A DNA stretch of 64,000 nucleotides. It comes from ASMP01 sp964617015 (GTDB lineage: Archaea; Nanobdellota; Nanobdellia; Pacearchaeales; GW2011-AR1). The notes under the pieces were generated by a model. The model was not told where the DNA came from. It saw only the letters and a program-made list of their open reading frames with translations, and did not search any database. Below, piece after piece: positions 1 through 7,554 of this stretch. The translations under genes and the position numbers were made by a program. The stretch is from NCBI GenBank assembly GCA_964617015.1, contig CAZTVG010000002.1, positions 30,066-94,065 on the forward strand. Reading direction: 5' to 3'. Positions within the stretch are counted from its first letter, which is position 1; every line of letters begins with the position of its first letter.

Positions 1-413
1 TAATTAATCTTTTAATTGGAAAAGCTTCTGCGAAGATCGGATCAGAAGCTGGTTTTACAAAAGGAATTCAAAAACTTAGATTGACTAAAGACATACTTTT
101 GTTAGATTCTCCAGGGGTTATTTCTGCTGAAGAATATTCTATGACAAATGAGGAAAAAATAGCGCGGCATGTGAAAGTTGGGGGTAGATCACACAATCAA
201 ATTAAAGATCCAGAATTTGCTCTTAATGAAATTATGAAGAGCAACCAAAAAGAGTTGGAAACATTTTATAAAATTAACTTCAAAAATGCAGAGGATTTAA
301 TTGAAAAGATAGGTAAGAGAAAAGGTTTTTTGAAGAAAGGTGGAGAGGTTAATTCTGATAGAACTGCAAGGGCAGTTTTGAAAGACTGGCAGTTAGGGAA
401 CGTTAAAGTATAA
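1..413 (+). CDS. YlqF/RbgA-type circularly permuted GTPase, C-terminal part (5' end outside window)
   Basis: The reading frame (codons from base 3) is open to the window edge. The visible protein starts inside the loop after the P-loop (INLLIGKASAK) and has a G3 motif DSPGVI about 35 residues later, then a helical C-terminal domain. A G1-G3 region so close to the C-terminus is typical of circularly permuted GTPases of the YlqF/RbgA/Nog2 group, which assist large-subunit ribosome assembly. The Walker A lysine itself is off the window. The TTG at base 81 is an internal codon, not the start. Confidence 0.8.
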   Translation, partial: INLLIGKASAKIGSEAGFTKGIQKLRLTKDILLLDSPGVISAEEYSMTNEEKIARHVKVGGRSHNQIKDPEFALNEIMKSNQKELETFYKINFKNAEDLIEKIGKRKGFLKKGGEVNSDRTARAVLKDWQLGNVKV

Positions 414-526
414 TGAAAAAACAAAGGTATGTATACCTTCTTGAATGTTATGGTGGATCAAAAAACACCCGGAAAGAGCGTTTCACATTTCCTCTTACAA
501 ATAAAAAGATATTGAAAAATATCTAA
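413..526 (+). CDS. 37-aa ORF, possible truncated GIY-YIG nuclease start
   Basis: The ATG overlaps the TAA of the GTPase gene (TAATG), suggesting translational coupling. The first residues MKKQRYVYLLEC resemble the first strand of GIY-YIG nuclease domains (YVYLLEC-type), but the GIY and YIG motifs do not follow and the rest is a short basic tail. It may be a remnant or a chance ORF. Followed by an AT-only stretch with TAAATAAATAAA repeats before the next converging gene. Confidence 0.25.
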   Translation: MKKQRYVYLLECYGGSKNTRKERFTFPLTNKKILKNI

Positions 527-557
527 AATAAAAAATAAATAAAAAATAAATAAAAAT

Positions 558-761
558 TTATTGATTTAATATTGCCAATACGCCACTAATGAATGTTGTT
601 ATAACAACCACCCAGCCAGCTATTAATGCTAAAACATCACCGCCAAGCCAAAATGGTAGCGTTAGTGTCCCCCCAATCATAGCAAATCCTACAGCCAAAG
701 AGACAATCACACCAGTCAACCAAGCTATAAAGTTCAAAACCCTTGAACTTTGTCTCGCCAT
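558..761 (-). CDS. Small two-TM membrane protein
   Basis: 67 residues. Two hydrophobic segments at about residues 8-30 and 40-64 are separated by a short Gly-rich turn (PFWLGGD); the N-terminus MARQSS is polar. I do not recognise a family. The start is well supported by a strong Shine-Dalgarno AAAGGAGG about 6 nt before the ATG. The leader of about 50 nt begins under a promoter element (812-829) that is identical to the one before the next minus-strand gene, so the two are probably co-regulated. Confidence 0.65.
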   Translation of the reverse strand: MARQSSRVLNFIAWLTGVIVSLAVGFAMIGGTLTLPFWLGGDVLALIAGWVVVITTFISGVLAILNQ

Positions 762-811
762 CTTAAACCTCCTTTTAATTTAATTATTCTTAATATCTAA
801 GAGAAAAACAG

Positions 812-829
812 TTTAAATAAGTTTTGATT
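812..829 (-). promoter_or_regulatory. Promoter element, copy 1 (shared with 1288-1305)
   Basis: The plus-strand 18-mer TTTAAATAAGTTTTGATT occurs here and again at 1288-1305, each time about 45-50 nt upstream of a minus-strand start codon with a strong Shine-Dalgarno. Read on the minus strand it contains CTTATTTAAA, which fits an archaeal TATA box. Inference: common basal promoter or common regulator site. Confidence 0.5.
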
Positions 830-849
830 TTAAAAATTAAAAAATAAAG

Positions 850-1248
850 TTATCTCTTTCTTTTTTTCCTTGCTGTTTTTCTCCTTTTTCCCTTTCTTTT
901 TGCCTTCCCGCTTTCTCCTCCCACAATTCCTGAGAGAGTTGCCCTGTATCTTACCGGAGCCTGTGCTGAAATAAGACTCATAGATTTATCACCAGCTTTT
1001 CTTGCATTTGACATATTTGTCCTGATTTCTCCATCAAGCCTTGAAAGCTCATTGTTTGTCTTTTTAACAGAAGATATCAGTGCTCTTTCAGATATTTTTC
1101 CAAAGAAAAATCTTTTGCTTTCCTGATTAAACTCGTCCAAAAGTCCTTGTTTTTCATCCTGTCTTGCTCTTATAAGCTCTCCTGCCACATTAAGCTCTTT
1201 TAAAAGCTTGGCAAAGAAAGACTCATTCATCTTTTTTGTCTGAACCAT
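850..1248 (-). CDS. Hypothetical helical protein with very basic tail
   Basis: 132 residues, not recognised. Residues 1-90 are predicted helical and highly charged, compatible with a coiled coil. A Gly/Ala segment (about 95-112) leads into a tail that is nearly all Lys/Arg (GKAKRKGKRRKTARKKRKR), suggesting binding to DNA, RNA or ribosomes. The ATG is preceded by AAAGGAGGTG, so the start is firm. It is monocistronic with its own promoter element at 1288-1305. Function unknown. Confidence 0.6.
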   Translation of the reverse strand: MVQTKKMNESFFAKLLKELNVAGELIRARQDEKQGLLDEFNQESKRFFFGKISERALISSVKKTNNELSRLDGEIRTNMSNARKAGDKSMSLISAQAPVRYRATLSGIVGGESGKAKRKGKRRKTARKKRKR

Positions 1249-1287
1249 TTTTTCACCTCCTTTGATAATTTATCAAAGAAAATATTA

Positions 1288-1315
1288 TTTAAATAAGTTT
1301 TGATTGCATCAAAAC
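1288..1315 (-). promoter_or_regulatory. Promoter element copy 2 plus 8-bp inverted repeat
   Basis: 1288-1305 repeats the 18-mer of 812-829. It overlaps a perfect inverted repeat GTTTTGAT-TGC-ATCAAAAC at 1297-1315. The inverted repeat lies just upstream of the TATA-like part for the minus-strand gene, a position suited to an operator or BRE-flanking site. The first copy lacks the second arm of the repeat. Confidence 0.4.
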
Positions 1316-1414
1316 TCATGGGTTTTTTAATTGTGGTCTTAAAATAGGGAATCTTATGGAGGGTTATACTTAAATTGAAATTTTATTAATAGTTAATCAA
1401 TAAAGGGTGGTGGA

Positions 1415-3103
1415 CTACATTTCTTCCATGACATCTATTCCAAGCAGCCTTAAGGAATTTTTCAGAACCTGCCTGAATGCCTGCACAAGAGTTAATCTGA
1501 AAGCTTCCTGTTCTGAACCAATGACTCTGCAATTATGGTAAAACTCATTAAAGATCTGTGCAAGCTGGTAAGAATAATTTGCGATTACCGAAGGGTTTAA
1601 ACCATTCAAAGCGCTTGAAACAACGTCCGGGAACTGTGAAAGTTTTTTTACAAGTTCAACTTCCTTGTCCTCGATATCATAAACTTTGAATTTTTTCTGG
1701 CTAGCTGCCTTTTTCAGGATAGAGCTGGCCCTGGCATAACTGTAGAGAATGTAGGGCCCTGTGTCTCCTTCAAAGGAAACGAATTTTTTGATATTAAAAA
1801 CAATGTTGTTTGACCTGCTATTTTTCAGGTCTCCGTAAAAAATTGCTGCAATCGCTATTTTAAGCGCTCTTTTTTCAAGCTCCTTCTTAAAGATTTTTTT
1901 GGTTCTTTTTTTTATTTCCCTCTTTGCAAAAGAGATTGTTTCATTCAGGATGTCTTCCATGAAAACTGTTTTTCCTTTCCGTGCTGCAAATTTTTTTCCG
2001 CTTTTGTCAAGATAAAGCCCGTGGTCAACATGTATGCAGTTTTTTGCCCACTTATAACCCATCAGTTCCAGAATCTTAAACAACTGCCTGAAATAAAGTT
2101 TCTGCTCCTGGCCAACTTCATAAATCATTTTTTCAAATTTGTATTTTTTATACCTGTCAATTGCAGTAGCAATATCCCTTGTCATGTAAAGTGTTGTCCC
2201 ATCGCTTTTTTCTATCAAAGCGTCTCCTAATTTGTAGTTGTTTAAGTCAATTATGTAGGCTCCCTTACTTTTCTTCATGAATTTTTTTTGTTTTAATTCT
2301 TCCAAAACTTTTTTCGCTTTTTTGTTATAATCTGATTCTCCCTCATAAACGTCAAATTTTATTCCGAGCGTTTTGTAAGTTTTTTTAAATTCTTCAATGC
2401 TGAAACCTCTAAAAAGTTTCCATAACATAAGGGCTTTTCTGTTTCTTTCCTCAAGCTTTTTGAACCACTCTCTCCCATTTTTCTCATATTTTTTTTTATT
2501 TGCTTTTACGTAAACTTTCAGGAGATGCTTCACAGGATTTTTTTCCAGTTGATTTTCATTCCCGAATTTTTCATAGCCAAAAAGAAGCTTTCCAAATTGG
2601 GTTCCCCAGTCCCCAAGATAATTGAATTTTATTACTTTAAATCCCTGGAACTCGAAAATGTTTGCAAGAGAATTCCCTATTATTGTTGATCTAAGCTGAC
2701 CTATTCCGAAAGGTTTTGCGATGTTTGGCGAGGAAAATTCCACAATAATTTTTTTTCTCCTGCCAAAGTCTGTTTTTCCAAAATCCTTTTTTTTAGTTAA
2801 TATATCCCAGACTGTCTGCCTTGCAAGGCTTTTCCTGTTCAGGAAGAAATTAATGTAAGGACCGCGGGTTTGAACATCTTCAAATTCCATCACTGGGGGA
2901 TTTCCAATTTTTTCCCTTAATTCAATGGCAATCTCACGAGGTTCGTCTTTAAGTTTTTCTGAAAGAGAAAAACAAGGGAAGGCGTAATCGCCCATTCCGG
3001 GATAAGGAGGTATCTCAATAAGTTTTTCTATCTCTGCATATTTGAATTTAAGTCCTTTTTCTTCAAGAGCTTTCTTTAATAATCTTATCACCGCTTTTTT
3101 CAT
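1415..3103 (-). CDS. argS: Arginyl-tRNA synthetase
   Basis: 562 residues, full length. It charges tRNA-Arg with arginine. Order of parts: N-terminal additional domain (about 1-90), Rossmann catalytic core, and C-terminal anticodon-binding DALR domain (from about 445, with the core/DALR junction DTGPYILYSYARA). The class I HIGH signature region reads NIAKPFGIGQLRST, so HIGH is GIGQ here (residues 133-136). The KMSKS region reads KKFAARKGKTV, degenerate as in many ArgRS. Start ATG has AT-rich upstream sequence without a Shine-Dalgarno. The product should be active unless the HIGH change matters. Confidence 0.95.
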   Translation of the reverse strand: MKKAVIRLLKKALEEKGLKFKYAEIEKLIEIPPYPGMGDYAFPCFSLSEKLKDEPREIAIELREKIGNPPVMEFEDVQTRGPYINFFLNRKSLARQTVWDILTKKKDFGKTDFGRRKKIIVEFSSPNIAKPFGIGQLRSTIIGNSLANIFEFQGFKVIKFNYLGDWGTQFGKLLFGYEKFGNENQLEKNPVKHLLKVYVKANKKKYEKNGREWFKKLEERNRKALMLWKLFRGFSIEEFKKTYKTLGIKFDVYEGESDYNKKAKKVLEELKQKKFMKKSKGAYIIDLNNYKLGDALIEKSDGTTLYMTRDIATAIDRYKKYKFEKMIYEVGQEQKLYFRQLFKILELMGYKWAKNCIHVDHGLYLDKSGKKFAARKGKTVFMEDILNETISFAKREIKKRTKKIFKKELEKRALKIAIAAIFYGDLKNSRSNNIVFNIKKFVSFEGDTGPYILYSYARASSILKKAASQKKFKVYDIEDKEVELVKKLSQFPDVVSSALNGLNPSVIANYSYQLAQIFNEFYHNCRVIGSEQEAFRLTLVQAFRQVLKNSLRLLGIDVMEEM

Positions 3104-3271
3104 GATTGATAAAATAAACTTTAATTAATAAAGGTTGCTCTAAAATTAATTTTATGATTTTTCTGCTATCTTATTATTAACAATTCATTGAGGGCGGCGG
3201 TCGGGGTCAGGGTGGATGTGGGATAAAATAAAACAGAAGTTTTTTAAGTGAAACCCGCTCTTTTTTTGTAG

Positions 3272-3355
3272 GCGGGGGTTCCGGAGCGGTCAAACGGGCA
3301 ACCCTTAAGAGGTTGTGGCTTAGTGCCTGCGCAGGTTCGAATCCTGTCCTCCGCA
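3272..3355 (+). tRNA. tRNA-Leu (UAA anticodon)
   Basis: Folded by hand. Acceptor GCGGGGG pairs with CCTCCGC (one G-U) and the discriminator is A. The D stem is CCG/CGG and the D loop holds AGCGGT. The anticodon stem CAACC/GGTTG is perfect around loop CTTAAGA, giving anticodon TAA. A type II variable arm has stem GGC/GCC. The T arm is GCAGG-TTCGAAT-CCTGT. A73 and the long variable arm favour Leu over Ser. No intron. CCA is not encoded. A T/A-rich box at about 3240-3248 sits at promoter distance. Confidence 0.95.
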
Positions 3356-3397
3356 TATGAGGGGCATTAAGATTTCCCTTTCATCGTTCAAATAGAA

Positions 3398-4135
3398 TTA
3401 AGGTTTAGCAACTTTATCCCATAAGTACTTGTGATATTCCTTGTAATTTTCTGCAATTTCCTTGTTTTCAATAACAAAAGCAAAGAACTCCTTCGCAAAA
3501 GAAAAATTTACTACTTTGTTTCCATATATACAAATAACTATAGGATTCACGCTAAACTCTTTAGGTAAAAATTTTATGAGTTCAAGTTTAAAGGGGTGGA
3601 CTTTTTCCCTCAATTCATATCTTATAAGATTAAACATTTTAATTTTTAATTTTACCCTCTTTCTATTCCAATTAGGAAAAAAATATGGAAATTTTTTTGG
3701 AACATATCTACCAGAACCAATCCACAAAATTTCATTGTAATTGAGCATATCTTCCCATACTGCTTTTATCCCTTCCACACTGTTATAAGTTTCGGTATTT
3801 ATGTTTTGTCTGACTAGATTATATTTTTTAAGAATTTCCGGCATTTCTTTTTCTGCTTCTTTTTTTGTCTTATCTAACTTAATTTTTTTCTCTTCCAAAT
3901 AGCCAATAATCTTTTTTGGGTGGCTAACTTGAAATGACTTTCTTTTGTTGTCTATAGAATAGGCGATTAATCCCTTACCAATAAGCTTATTTAAAATATC
4001 ATATATATTTCTCCTATCAATTCCTATTTTTTCATGGATTTTATTTACTGGAGACTTCCCTAAATCTAATAGTTTAGTATAAACTAAAATTTCTCCTTTT
4101 GAGAGTCCCATATTCTTAAGCATATTTGCAATCAT
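3398..4135 (-). CDS. TrmB-family transcriptional regulator
   Basis: 245 residues. Residues 1-75 form a TrmB-type winged helix (MLKNMGLSKGEILVYTKLLD, then PVNKIHEKIGIDRRNIYDIL as the recognition part), followed by a helical linker (about 78-105) and an effector-type domain resembling the phospholipase D-like C-terminal part of TrmB proteins (NEILWIGSG). TrmB proteins bind palindromes at promoters of sugar or surface genes. An imperfect palindrome at 4170-4190 lies between this gene and the divergent gene at 4225, a plausible operator. Confidence 0.8.
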   Translation of the reverse strand: MIANMLKNMGLSKGEILVYTKLLDLGKSPVNKIHEKIGIDRRNIYDILNKLIGKGLIAYSIDNKRKSFQVSHPKKIIGYLEEKKIKLDKTKKEAEKEMPEILKKYNLVRQNINTETYNSVEGIKAVWEDMLNYNEILWIGSGRYVPKKFPYFFPNWNRKRVKLKIKMFNLIRYELREKVHPFKLELIKFLPKEFSVNPIVICIYGNKVVNFSFAKEFFAFVIENKEIAENYKEYHKYLWDKVAKP

Positions 4136-4169
4136 ATAGGTAAAAATCTTTTATTGCTTTATAAGTTTA

Positions 4170-4190
4170 GTGGTGTTATAATACCACCAC
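4170..4190. promoter_or_regulatory. Palindrome over a TATA box, possible TrmB operator
   Basis: GTGGTG and CACCAC arms flank TTATAATAC in the divergent region between the TrmB gene and the beta-barrel-like gene. The centre is TATA-like, so protein bound here should block transcription. Assignment to the neighbouring TrmB protein is inference from position. Confidence 0.5.
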
Positions 4191-4224
4191 ATGGATTTAA
4201 AAGTTGGTATATGTCTCGCAAGTA

Positions 4225-4974
4225 ATGAAATATTTAAAGAACAAAATAGTTTTATTATGCGCAGCCGCATCTTTATTATTTGTCAATCCAAGTTATGCAG
4301 ATGATATATTCAAAGGCGTGAAGGGACCCACAAATTGGCAAATTGATGAAAGAGTTGGTTATTCCAAGAATGAAAGAGCTAGAACTTTAACCAATAGAGT
4401 TATTTTAAAATATTGGGACGGTGATGGTTTCGGAAAGTGGGGTTTTGTTAGTGTTCCTTACAAATCCACTAGTTCGCAAAACGTTTCCAGAAAAGGATTA
4501 GGAGATATTATTTTGGGTGGAGGACCAAGAGGAAGAACTAATAATCTAAATTGGTTTTTGTATGGAGCTCTATCGCTCCCAACAGGAGATTCTGAAGGTA
4601 AAATTTCACTAGGCAAAGGACGTAACGACAAAAAAGTTGGAGGACTTGTAACATACTTGACTTCTGATAAAAAGTTTGAGATTGATGGTTCTTTGGAATA
4701 TAATTTTACAGGAAAAGATAGGGAAGGTCATAATCCTCCAGATGAATTATCGGCAGGTATTGTGGCAGGAGGGAGAACTACAAAAAAAACAAGGTTTGTG
4801 ACAGGGTTAAGGAATATATCTAGAGATGGAGATTATTTATTAACCTCAATATCTGTATTTAGATATACTTTTTCTCCAGCGATCCACACAGAGTTTGTTG
4901 TAGACATTGGTCTTAAATCCAAAAATATACCTAAAAAAAATTCATTAAGTGTATATTTAAGATATAATTTTTAA
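4225..4974 (+). CDS. Secreted outer-membrane-type beta-barrel-like protein
   Basis: About 249 residues from the ATG at 4225; the upstream TTG at 4204 is less likely. A Sec signal peptide (KNKIVLLCAAASLLFVNPSYA) ends in an AxA-like site before DDIF. The mature part is Gly/Tyr-rich with alternating strands, and the last residues VYLRYNF match the Gram-negative outer-membrane beta-signal (terminal Phe, hydrophobics at -3, -5, -7). The general look is that of the MetA-pathway/transporter-like barrels. Archaea of this type have no known BAM system, so this may be a transferred bacterial gene. Family assignment is tentative. Confidence 0.6.
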   Translation: MKYLKNKIVLLCAAASLLFVNPSYADDIFKGVKGPTNWQIDERVGYSKNERARTLTNRVILKYWDGDGFGKWGFVSVPYKSTSSQNVSRKGLGDIILGGGPRGRTNNLNWFLYGALSLPTGDSEGKISLGKGRNDKKVGGLVTYLTSDKKFEIDGSLEYNFTGKDREGHNPPDELSAGIVAGGRTTKKTRFVTGLRNISRDGDYLLTSISVFRYTFSPAIHTEFVVDIGLKSKNIPKKNSLSVYLRYNF

Positions 4975-5011
4975 ATGCAGTTAATATAATAAATCTCTTT
5001 GCATTGAAATA

Positions 5012-5800
5012 TTGATGGATCCCAAGAAAAAAAACATCATTATTCTTGTTTCCTTGATAATAGCATTACTTGCCATAAATTATCCTTTTCTTGATAAAGC
5101 GCTTCAGAAGTTCCTGACTAATTATGAATCTGTTGAAGTAGAAAGGGTTATTGATGGAGATACTATAAAATCTCAGAATCAAAGCATAAGGCTTTTGGGA
5201 ATTAATTCTCCTGAAAAAGGAGAGCTCTATTATACTGAGGCAAAAGAATTTTTGGAAAATGAAATTCTTAATAAAACTGTTAATTTAGAATATGGTAAGG
5301 AACGTTATGATAAGTATCAAAGAGTATTAGCCTATATTTTTTTGGATAACACTAATATAAATCTCAAGCTTGTAGAAAAAGGATTTGCTAATTTTTACTT
5401 TCCTTCTGGGAAAGATAATTATTATAATAAATTTAAGGATGCCTGGGAAGAATGTATTAATAATAACCTAAACCTGTGCGAGAATTCTGTTAATAATTGT
5501 TCCCAATGTATAGAATTAAGAGAGTTAAGTGTTAATAATCAACGAGTCATCTTATATAATAATTGCAGTTTCTCCTGCGATTTGACAAACTGGGAAATCA
5601 AGGATGAAGGCAGGAAAAAGTTTGTTTTTGAGGATTTTGTGTTAAATTCTGGTGATGAAATCGAGATTGTCATTGGAGAAGGAATTAACAGTAATAATAG
5701 ATTGTATTGGCCTGGCGAGGAATATGTCTGGACAGGAACAGGAGATGCTTTGTTCCTGAGGGATGAAGATGGAAAATTGGTTTTATGGGAGAGTTATTAG
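5012..5800 (+). CDS. Membrane-anchored thermonuclease (SNase) with lamin-tail domain
   Basis: 262 residues. An N-terminal signal anchor (about 9-28) is followed by an SNase domain (about 42-160) with the calcium/catalytic motif VIDGDTI, RLLGINSPEKG (first Arg and Glu) and YDKYQRVLAYIFL (second Arg). A Cys-containing linker leads into a lamin-tail (LTD) beta-sandwich (about 168-262, VILYNNCSFSCDLTNWEIKD). The protein should act outside the cell as a nuclease, for example in nucleic-acid scavenging. Start chosen at the first ATG; no Shine-Dalgarno. Confidence 0.9.
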   Translation: MMDPKKKNIIILVSLIIALLAINYPFLDKALQKFLTNYESVEVERVIDGDTIKSQNQSIRLLGINSPEKGELYYTEAKEFLENEILNKTVNLEYGKERYDKYQRVLAYIFLDNTNINLKLVEKGFANFYFPSGKDNYYNKFKDAWEECINNNLNLCENSVNNCSQCIELRELSVNNQRVILYNNCSFSCDLTNWEIKDEGRKKFVFEDFVLNSGDEIEIVIGEGINSNNRLYWPGEEYVWTGTGDALFLRDEDGKLVLWESY

Positions 5801-5804
5801 CAAT

Positions 5805-6032
5805 TTATTTCTTTATTATGACTGTTGCTCTTTTTCCTGAATATTCTTTGGGAAGTATTATATGGGAGGCATTTCCAAATGGTTTTACCCCGACATCTTT
5901 TATTGCTTCAGGAATCAGTTTTTTCATGGTATCGTAGGCATTTTTTACGTCTTCCTGTAGTTTTCCCAGATTAACCCTCAGTTCCTTGGAGTTTAGTACA
6001 ACTCTCTTAACTTTTTTCTTTGGTTTAGCCAT
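5805..6032 (-). CDS. DUF2080-like / AbrB-type small protein
   Basis: 75 residues. The C-terminal third (VKPFGNASHIILPKEYSGKR) has the G-N-x-x-H-I-x-x-P-K-x-x-x-G-K pattern of DUF2080 transposon-associated and AbrB-like small proteins; the N-terminus is basic. Likely a DNA-binding antitoxin or autoregulator. An inverted repeat directly before the start codon (6032-6049) supports autoregulation. Confidence 0.6.
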   Translation of the reverse strand: MAKPKKKVKRVVLNSKELRVNLGKLQEDVKNAYDTMKKLIPEAIKDVGVKPFGNASHIILPKEYSGKRATVIIKK

Positions 6033-6049
6033 ATATACAAAAGTATATA
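6032..6049. promoter_or_regulatory. Inverted repeat operator before the DUF2080-like gene
   Basis: TATATAC-AAAA-GTATATA is a perfect 7-bp inverted repeat touching the start codon of the minus-strand gene. It resembles the TATAC/GTATA half sites before other toxin-antitoxin operons in this window. Confidence 0.45.
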
Positions 6050-6087
6050 CGCTTTTTTAAATGTTTCGTGCATAAAAATTTGGGGAG

Positions 6088-6300
6088 TTATTGAATCTTC
6101 TCTTCAATAATCTGGGAGATTGGTTTGCCTGTTTTTTCCTTTAGTTTCCTGAGTTTGTTGATAGTTTCAACTGATAGGGTTACATCTATCCTTTTTCTTT
6201 GAAAAGGAAGTTCTCTTGTTTTATCATAATTTTCGAGCATTTCAAAGGTCTTCCTGTGTTTCTTCAAAATTCTGTCTATTGTTTTTTTTGTAAGTTTCAT
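6088..6300 (-). CDS. Ribbon-helix-helix-like small protein
   Basis: 70 residues. The C-terminal half has a strand RIDVTLSVETINKLRKLKEK followed by a helix ending TGKPISQIIEEKIQ, the usual order of a CopG/RHH DNA-binding unit. The N-terminal half is a basic helix. It starts 7 nt downstream of hicA, so it is probably the third gene of the hicB-hicA operon and may take part in autoregulation. Confidence 0.55.
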   Translation of the reverse strand: MKLTKKTIDRILKKHRKTFEMLENYDKTRELPFQRKRIDVTLSVETINKLRKLKEKTGKPISQIIEEKIQ

Positions 6301-6307
6301 TTTGTTT

Positions 6308-6541
6308 TCAGATTTTTTTCCTCAATTTATCATATTCTTCCTTACTTAAATTAATTTGTTTTAATATGTGTCTTAATAGTCCTTTTCCTAAATCTTCGTT
6401 TCCATGGACGGGAACAACCGTTCTTCTTCCGTCTTTATGTTTAAACCTCATGTGGCTTCCCTTGCCATAAATTTTTTCAAATCCTAATTTCTCAAGAATT
6501 TTGCAGAGCTTTTTTCCTGAAATAGGAACAAGCTTAACCAT
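6308..6541 (-). CDS. hicA: HicA toxin
   Basis: 77 residues, full length for the family. HicA is an mRNA interferase with a double-stranded RNA-binding-like fold. The pattern SGKKLCKILEKLGFE, then GKGSHMRFKHKDGRRTVVPV with the catalytic His in GSH, and LLRHILKQINLSKEE is typical. It begins 1 nt after the hicB stop; antitoxin-first order is used here. Confidence 0.9.
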   Translation of the reverse strand: MVKLVPISGKKLCKILEKLGFEKIYGKGSHMRFKHKDGRRTVVPVHGNEDLGKGLLRHILKQINLSKEEYDKLRKKI

Positions 6542-6542
6542 T

Positions 6543-6800
6543 TTAAATTACAGTTGGTTTTTTAACGCTAACTTTTTGGATTCCTATAAAAGTCATTGGT
6601 TTAATATCTTCTTTGTCCTCTTCAAGACAAACCTCAATAGCTTCCTTAATTCTTTCTAAAACTTCCTGTTGGTTTTTTCCCTGAGTATAACATCCTTCAA
6701 GCTCTGGAACGTTCGCTACATAAATTCCATCTTCGTCCTGTTCAATAACCACAGTAAAATCAAGAACATGTTTCTCCATAAAAATCATAGGCCTTTTCAC
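6543..6800 (-). CDS. hicB: HicB antitoxin
   Basis: Up to 85 residues. The partial RNase H-like HicB fold is seen in FTVVIEQDEDGIYVANVPELEG followed by the conserved CYTQGKNQQEVLERIKEAI. No C-terminal DNA-binding domain is present, which may explain the adjacent RHH-like gene. The start could be GTG 6800, ATG 6788 or ATG 6779; the last is nearest to the conserved domain. A GTATAC half site lies just upstream at 6815-6820. Confidence 0.88.
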   Translation of the reverse strand: MKRPMIFMEKHVLDFTVVIEQDEDGIYVANVPELEGCYTQGKNQQEVLERIKEAIEVCLEEDKEDIKPMTFIGIQKVSVKKPTVI

Positions 6801-6963
6801 TTTAAAAAATTATCGTATACAATTTCTCACCAATTTCTATACACATAAATAATGGTTGGATGTGCTTAAATGTTTCGCTGAATTAAGCTAAGTTATTAGA
6901 TATTTAATAAAATATATTTTTGAGATTGACAATTCTTAAATAAGCTTGACCATGTTATTTTTT

Positions 6964-7416
6964 ATGATAGTAATATATTTTGCAGGATCTATCTCAGGGG
7001 GACGGGATAATGTCGAGCTTTATGGACAGATAATTGAGCATCTGAAAAAATACGGAAAAGTTCTTACAGAGCATATTGGAGACAAAAAACTTTCAGCATT
7101 AGGCGAAACAAATCTGAGTGATTCTGAAATTTATGAGAGAGATACTGACTGGCTATACATGGCAAACGTTGTTGTTGCAGAAGTTACAACACCCAGTCTT
7201 GGCGTTGGTTTTGAAATAGGAAGAGCTCATGAAAGGAATAAATGGTTGGCAAAAACCTTCGGAGCTTATGGGAAAAAAATTCTCTGTTTGTATAGACCTT
7301 CTGATGGAAAAAGACTTTCTGCAATGATAGCAGGCTGTGAAGACTTAACTTTAAGAGAATACGCTAAGATAGAAGAAGCCAGAAAACACATAGATGATTT
7401 TTTTATTAAAAGATAA
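6964..7416 (+). CDS. DNPH1/Rcl-like 2'-deoxynucleoside 5'-phosphate N-hydrolase
   Basis: About 150 residues from ATG 6964 (earlier TTG 6946 and ATG 6952 are also in frame). The N-terminal strand IYFAGSISGGR is the nucleotide loop of the nucleoside deoxyribosyltransferase/Rcl family. TPSLGVGFEIGRAHE carries the conserved catalytic-region Glu, and YERDTDWLYMANVVVAEV the conserved Asp. The enzyme cleaves the N-glycosidic bond of deoxynucleotides, cleaning or salvaging the nucleotide pool. Confidence 0.85.
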   Translation: MIVIYFAGSISGGRDNVELYGQIIEHLKKYGKVLTEHIGDKKLSALGETNLSDSEIYERDTDWLYMANVVVAEVTTPSLGVGFEIGRAHERNKWLAKTFGAYGKKILCLYRPSDGKRLSAMIAGCEDLTLREYAKIEEARKHIDDFFIKR

Positions 7417-7554
7417 TTTAAAGAAAAATTTAAATTTAAAAAAAAGATTCCTATTTCTAATTGAAGTTATTAAATTCATTGATTTTAAGTAATAACAGAA
7501 AATATCCCTTAGAGAGTAATAATCTTTAAATAGCTGGATTTTTTCAATACTTTA

